In this document: positions 6,700 through 10,410 of the stretch, piece by piece
How positions within the stretch are numbered: position 1 is the first letter of the stretch
How the letters are laid out: each line of letters starts with the position of its first letter
Assembly: GCA_964353405.1 (NCBI GenBank)
Contig: CAYGWJ010000229.1
Coordinates: 1 to 10,410, forward strand
Direction of reading: 5' to 3'
DNA: 10,410 nt
Source: JBGLNJ01 sp964353405
GTDB taxonomy: Bacteria > Chloroflexota > Anaerolineae > Fen-1058
Position numbers and translations under genes: made by a program
Notes under the pieces: model-generated
Seen by the model: only the letters and a program-made list of their open reading frames with translations
Database searches by the model: none
Told to the model about the DNA's origin: nothing

Positions 6700-7590
6700 G
6701 TGTACGTCGAGCTTCACGCTCACTCGTACTATTCGCTCCTGGACGGCGTGCCGTCGCCCGAAGAGTTGGTGCAGCGCGCGGCAGACCTGAACATGCCCGC
6801 GTTGGCGCTCACCGATCACGACGCGCTGTATGGCGCACCTCGCTTCGTCCAAGCTGCGCAGCAAGCCGACATCAAGCCCATCCTCGGAGCCGAGCTGACG
6901 CTGACTAACGGCGGTGGCTGCCTGACGTTGCTGGCCGAGAATGAGGCAGGCTATGCCAATCTGTGCAAGCTGATCACGCTGGCCCGCCGCGACCAGCAAA
7001 AGGGTTTCGCCGCCTTGCCCTGGCGCTGGCTGGCCGACCACACCCAGGGGCTGATCGCGCTGTCAGGCAGCCGGCGCAGCCAGATTGCCCGCGCGCTCCT
7101 GGCCGGCGATATGGACAAAGCCAAACACGCAGCCGAACGCTTTGCCTCTCTCTTTGGCCGCCAATCGTTTCTATTGGAATTACAACGCCATCACGAGCGT
7201 GGTGACCGCCGGTTGAACGTGGGGCTGAGCAAGCTGGCAGACAGGCTGGGACTGCGGCAGGTTGCGACCGGCAACGTGCATTACCTCTCTCCCGACGACG
7301 CACCTCTACACGATGTCCTGACCTGCATCCGTCACCGCACGCCGCTGGAGCGCGCCAACGGTCTCTTGCGCAACAACGCCGAATACTATTTCCGCTCCTC
7401 CGCCGAGATGGCCGCGCTGTTTGCGCAGTGGCCCGATGCGCTGCGCGCCACGTTGGACATTGCCGAGCGCTGCAACGCGCACCTGCCCGCTGGCCCTCAG
7501 ACGATGCCTCGACCACCGATCCCCGATGGAGTTGCTTCCATCGAGTACCTGCGTCACCTCTGCGAACAAGGGATCGAGCGCAAAGGCATC
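6700..7590 (+). pseudogene. imuC: ImuC/DnaE2-type DNA polymerase III alpha, N-terminal PHP fragment
   Basis: Starts at GTG 6700, one base after the imuB stop, with GGGGG just upstream, indicating translational coupling. About 297 residues belong to the family: PHP motifs H6-A-H8-S, T38-D-H-D41 and GAEL (E65), then VATGNVHYLSPDDAPLHDVL and a segment PDGVASIEYLRHLCEQGIER that precedes the polymerase palm in DnaE proteins. The whole palm, fingers, clamp-binding and OB regions (roughly 700 more residues in the family) are missing. The frame continues without a stop into a transposase fragment. The junction lies somewhere near 7580-7640 and I cannot fix it to the base. The product cannot be a polymerase. 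Confidence 0.85.
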
Positions 7591-8365
7591 CGGCAAAAAA
7601 CGCAGGACGCCTACCGCGCGACGCTCGACTTGCTCCACATCAACCTCTTCCCCCACCTGGGTAAAGACTCGGCACGCACCTTCTTGCTTGAACTGCGCGC
7701 CAAAGGCTATCACCCGCGTGTCATCGTCACCGATATGAACCAGGATTACACTGAACCGTTGGCGCAGGTCTTTCCCAACGCGCTGCATCACGAGTGCGTC
7801 TTCCATGCCCTGCAATTCTGGCATCGCCAATTCAAGGACGCCTTCGGACGCGACTATGCACAGACCCACCCGGCGATCTTCAAACTGCGTCAACAGTTGG
7901 ATGGCATCTTTCCTGCCAAGACGCGCCGCACCGTCGAGAAACGCTATGCGGAACTGATCGGCCCGCGCGAGAAACTCGTTCAGGCTGAACCCCGTTTGCA
8001 GCCCGTGTTCGACAGCCGGGCTCGCCATTATCCCAACTTGGTCAACGCCTACGACCACCCGCTCATCCCGCTCACCAACAACACCACGGAGCGATTGACG
8101 CGAAGCGGACCGCTTTGATCAGCACTACCCAAACTTTGCCGGGTTTGATTCCCTCGAGACGGCGCGGTGTTACATGCACTTGTTCGAGTTGACCTATCGC
8201 TTCACGCCCTTCGGCCCAGAGGTGCAGCTACATCTACGCGGCCAGTGTCCGCTCGAACTGGCGGGGTACGACTTGACGCAGGTGCCGCTGGCGTGTTATC
8301 TACGGGAACATGGCACGGCTCCGCTGACGCGCAGCGCGGCGCGGACAGAGGTCGTCCCAAAGTGA
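7591..8365 (+). pseudogene. C-terminal half of a DDE transposase, frameshifted remnant
   Basis: The frame fused to imuC reads LDLLHINLFPHLGKDSARTF, then VIVTDMNQDY (catalytic D at codon 7732), HHECVFHALQFWHRQF, and PLTNNTTER (catalytic E at 8089-8091). It stops at 8118. The next frame takes up the protein as RFDQHYPNFAGFDSLETARC at about 8108 and ends CPLELAGYDLTQVP...EVVPK with TGA at 8363-8365. So one frameshift lies near 8100-8108. The first catalytic D and the N-terminal DNA-binding part are missing. The left part of the original IS was lost together with the 3' part of imuC, or the IS came in truncated. I recognise the type (D-E with an NNxxE signature) but cannot assign an IS family. 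Confidence 0.75.
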
Positions 8366-8369
8366 AAAC

Positions 8370-8378
8370 GGTCTCAAT
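8370..8378. repeat. target site duplication GGTCTCAAT, left copy
   Basis: Nine bases directly before the left terminal repeat of the IS; exact match with 10129-10137. Confidence 0.9.
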
Positions 8379-8467
8379 CAGCGCCGAAGAACACGTTTTC
8401 TTCGCACAAATTCCCTTTGCTAAATGGACGATTCGTCCCAACCGACAGAAAGATCTTTCGCACTATC

Positions 8468-8496
8468 TTGAGTTTGCCTGAATAAGGCTGTATACT
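8468..8496 (+). promoter_or_regulatory. predicted promoter of the IS transposase
   Basis: TTGAGT (8468-8473), 17-base spacer, TATACT (8491-8496). The start codon at 8535 is 38 bases downstream, preceded by TGGAGGT. Confidence 0.65.
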
Positions 8497-8534
8497 GAGA
8501 GCACGCTCAATTGTCCTTGGATGGAGGTGTGCTC

Positions 8535-9947
8535 ATGGCCAACTCAAAGGTAGTCTGCCCCCCTGATCCAGTTGTGTTGCCCAACTCGTCCTTGGACACG
8601 GATCACCAAGAGCAGATGGCTTTGCTCCAAGCGCTGCTGGTCACCGTGCAGCATTTCTTTGGCGGGTTCGGGCGATTGTTCCAGGGCGTGACCGACCCGC
8701 GCCATCCCGCCTACATCACTTACCCATTGGCCTCGGTGTTAGCCACCGGGGTGTTGATGTTCTTGCTGCACCTTGCCGCGCGCCGACAGGTGGGACACCT
8801 CTTGCGCCAGAATGGCCCTTCGGCAGCCAAGTTTCAGGCCTTGTTCGACACCGAGACCTGCCCGCACGGAGATACGCTGAACGCCACCTACCGCCGTTTG
8901 GAGGTGGCCGAAGTGCAGGAGGTTGTCACTGGGATGACCGAGACCTTGATTCGGAGCAAGGTGCTCTACCGCTATCGGCTGCTCGACCAATACTTTCTGG
9001 TGGTAATAGATGGCACGGGCGTGCTGGTCTTCGATGAACGGCATTGTCCCCACTGCCTGACGATGACCCACCAGGGTCACCCGGTCTACTACCATCCCGT
9101 GTTGGAAGCCAAGTTGGTCACGCGCACCGGGCTAGTCGCCTCCTTGATGACCGAGTTCATTGAAAATCCTGGCGAGCAGCCCACCAAACAGGACTGTGAA
9201 CTCAAGGCTTTTTATCGCTTAGCTGACCGGCTCAAGCAGCGCTTCCCCCGTCTGCCGATGTGTCTGTTGCTGGATGGCTTGTATGCGGGCGGCCCCACCT
9301 TCTCCCGGTGTGAAAAGTACCGCTGGAAGTTTCTCGTCGTGCTGCAAGAAGGGAATCTGCCGTCGATCCACCAGGAGTTCCAGGCCCTCCTTCGCTTAGC
9401 CCCAGAGAATCACCTCCGTTTCCGCACGGGCGCCCAGTCCGAAATCGTGCAAGACTTTCGTTGGGTCAACCACATCGCCTATGCCGATACCTACAAGGTC
9501 GAACATACGCTTTCCGTCATCGAGTGCCTAGAAACTCAACCCGATGCGGAAGGTCAACTCCACACCACGCGTTTCAAGTGGGTGACTAATTTCAACGTGA
9601 CGGCTCATAAGGTCGTTGAATTGTCTAACGAAGGAGGCCGACTCCGCTGGAAAATCGAAAACGAAGGCTTCAATGTTCAAAAGCACGGAGGCTATGCACT
9701 GGAACACGCCTACAGTCAGACGGTGACCTCGGGCCAGGTCTTCTATCTGTTGTTGCAAATCGCCCATCTGCTGTTCCAACTCATCCAACGGGGAAGCCTG
9801 TTTCGCCAAGCCTTCCCCGTCGGGGTGGGATCGGCCAAGAATCTGGCCTGGCGCTTGTTGGAAGCCTGGCGCAACCTGCGCCTCAGCTGCGCTGACCTTC
9901 AGCGCATGTTGATCGCTCACCTCCAGATTCGCTTGGACACCTCCTGA
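8535..9947 (+). CDS. DDE transposase of the complete IS, RNase-H fold
   Basis: 470 residues from ATG 8535, preferred over TTG 8511 because GGAGGT lies seven bases upstream. Candidate catalytic residues are D159 (VVIDGTG), D247 (LLLDGLYAGG) and E375 (RWKIENEGFN, with E377 as alternative). The R-x3-E and a following K in the RWKIENEGFNVQK region resemble, but do not exactly match, the YREK signature of IS4-type enzymes (spacing to K is seven, not six). A C-x2-C pair (HCPHC) sits soon after the first D. The final region is rich in hydrophobic helices (VFYLLLQIAHLLFQLI). The gene is full length, without frameshift, under its own promoter and inside matched terminal repeats, so it is probably active. 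It would bind the IS ends and possibly those of the neighbouring 273-bp element. IS4-superfamily or an unclassified IS group; family assignment uncertain. Confidence 0.88.
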   Translation: MANSKVVCPPDPVVLPNSSLDTDHQEQMALLQALLVTVQHFFGGFGRLFQGVTDPRHPAYITYPLASVLATGVLMFLLHLAARRQVGHLLRQNGPSAAKFQALFDTETCPHGDTLNATYRRLEVAEVQEVVTGMTETLIRSKVLYRYRLLDQYFLVVIDGTGVLVFDERHCPHCLTMTHQGHPVYYHPVLEAKLVTRTGLVASLMTEFIENPGEQPTKQDCELKAFYRLADRLKQRFPRLPMCLLLDGLYAGGPTFSRCEKYRWKFLVVLQEGNLPSIHQEFQALLRLAPENHLRFRTGAQSEIVQDFRWVNHIAYADTYKVEHTLSVIECLETQPDAEGQLHTTRFKWVTNFNVTAHKVVELSNEGGRLRWKIENEGFNVQKHGGYALEHAYSQTVTSGQVFYLLLQIAHLLFQLIQRGSLFRQAFPVGVGSAKNLAWRLLEAWRNLRLSCADLQRMLIAHLQIRLDTS

Positions 9948-10128
9948 CCCCGTCCCCTCTGTGTTCCAGTGCCGACCTCATCAATTGATCATCCTCTGCG
10001 ACCCAGGCCCGCTTGGCTCACCCAAGCCGGTCAACCATCCCGTGCGCCGCATTCCCAACTATGGCCTCAAACCAGCCCGTTGCACACCGAAGAGCGACAC
10101 CTCGCTGCCCTCGTAATCTTCAGCGCTG
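9948..10128. other. non-coding right end of the IS
   Basis: About 180 bases between the transposase stop and the right terminal repeat. I see no further gene and no strong terminator hairpin. It ends with ATCTTCAGCGCTG, the right terminal repeat. Confidence 0.6.
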
Positions 10129-10137
10129 GGTCTCAAT
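10129..10137. repeat. target site duplication GGTCTCAAT, right copy, shared with the next element
   Basis: Exact match to 8370-8378. It is also the left flank of the palindromic element that begins at 10138. Confidence 0.9.
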
Positions 10138-10410
10138 CAGCTCTGAAGAATACTCAAAGGCGAAAAACCAAGTAAAACCTAGCTTTTACTGGCAGATTAG
10201 CGCGAAGAATTGATGCCATGTGCAACTTCATGCCAATTTGCTGTAGAAGTCAAGCCAATTCAGGCAGGAAGGTTCGCGGCCTGCGGCTAAAAAGGCCGTC
10301 TTTACTGAGCCAGAAAAAAAGTTGCATATCGCGCAAGATTCTTCGCACTAATTTGATGGCGACATCAAACAATCACGCGGGTTTTCGCGGATCAGTATTC
10401 TTCAGAGCTG
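10138..10410. mobile_element. 273-bp palindromic MITE-like element with IS-like ends
   Basis: The first 17 bases CAGCTCTGAAGAATACT (10138-10154) are the exact reverse complement of the last 17 (10394-10410). The similarity continues in register inward: CGCGAAAA-type strings at offset 23-30, ATTAGYGCGAAGAAT at offset 59-73 in both arms, then TGCAACTT near offset 84, so each arm is about 90-95 bases around an 80-base core. The tip matches the IS right end at 14 of 16 and the left end at 13 of 16 positions. No ORF of note lies inside. It is probably a non-autonomous relative moved by this or a similar transposase. The window ends on its last base, so the right flank is unseen. Confidence 0.75.
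10277..10298. repeat. hairpin in the core of the palindromic element
   Basis: CGGCCT and AGGCCG form a 6-bp GC-rich stem around a ten-base loop in the centre of the element. A short pyrimidine run follows but it is too weak to call a terminator. Confidence 0.4.

Larger units (their letters stand above)
8379..10128 (+). mobile_element. complete 1750-bp insertion sequence with 9-bp target duplication
   Basis: The left end CAGCGCCGAAGAACACG (8379-8395) and the right end read inward from 10128, CAGCGCTGAAGATTACG, match at 14 of 17 positions. Exact GGTCTCAAT copies (8370-8378 and 10129-10137) flank the element. Inside are one transposase gene and a good promoter. The element therefore appears intact and recently inserted. 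A TTCTTCGCAC-like motif recurs in the left end (8398-8407 and 8455-8463), possibly a transposase binding site. A 9-bp duplication occurs in several IS4-like groups, but I cannot name the family. Confidence 0.9.

Noticed and set aside
10138..10410. CRISPR array or attC-like array
   Set aside because: The repeats are inverted and occur once per arm; there are no regularly spaced direct repeats.

Overview
The window is high-GC bacterial DNA with a mosaic of metabolic genes, a broken mutagenesis cassette and several mobile elements. Gene style (imuB next to a DnaE-type gene, saccharopine-dehydrogenase-like paralogues, transposase types) suggests Chloroflexota. This is recognition from memory, held at low to moderate confidence.

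Bases 1-2511 form a minus-strand operon, read leftwards: a saccharopine-dehydrogenase-like oxidoreductase, a polysaccharide-deacetylase-fold hydrolase, and the N-terminus of a DppB/OppB-type ABC permease that runs off the left edge. A second oxidoreductase of the same family (2710-3918) is divergently transcribed. The roughly 340-base divergent region holds a promoter for each direction, a perfect 7-3-7 palindrome on the leftward promoter, an 81-bp MITE-like element with an 8-bp target duplication, and a short fossil of the deacetylase gene start. Together the genes suggest uptake and conversion of a small peptide, opine or cyclic imide, but the substrate cannot be read from the sequence.

Bases 3919-5220 are poor in genes. 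They hold a possible frameshifted small ORF, a long stretch without a recognisable gene, and the 3' half of a tRNA-Cys whose 5' half is damaged, followed by a strong hairpin terminator. The tRNA piece is either a pseudogene or the scar of an integration event.

Bases 5226-8365 begin with an intact imuB (catalytically dead Y-family polymerase subunit with a beta-clamp motif). One base later an imuC/dnaE2-type gene starts but is cut after its PHP region. Its reading frame continues into the C-terminal half of an unrelated, frameshifted DDE transposase, giving a chimeric ORF. The mutasome is therefore incomplete here.

Bases 8370-10410 hold a complete insertion sequence (8379-10128) with 14/17-matched terminal repeats, a perfect 9-bp target duplication (GGTCTCAAT), a good promoter and a 470-residue DDE transposase. 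Abutting its right target copy is a 273-bp non-coding palindromic element (10138-10410) whose ends resemble those of the IS. It looks like a MITE of the same family sharing the same target-site copy, and the window ends exactly on its last terminal base. The most novel material is in these small elements and their arrangement; I did not see a defence system or CRISPR array.
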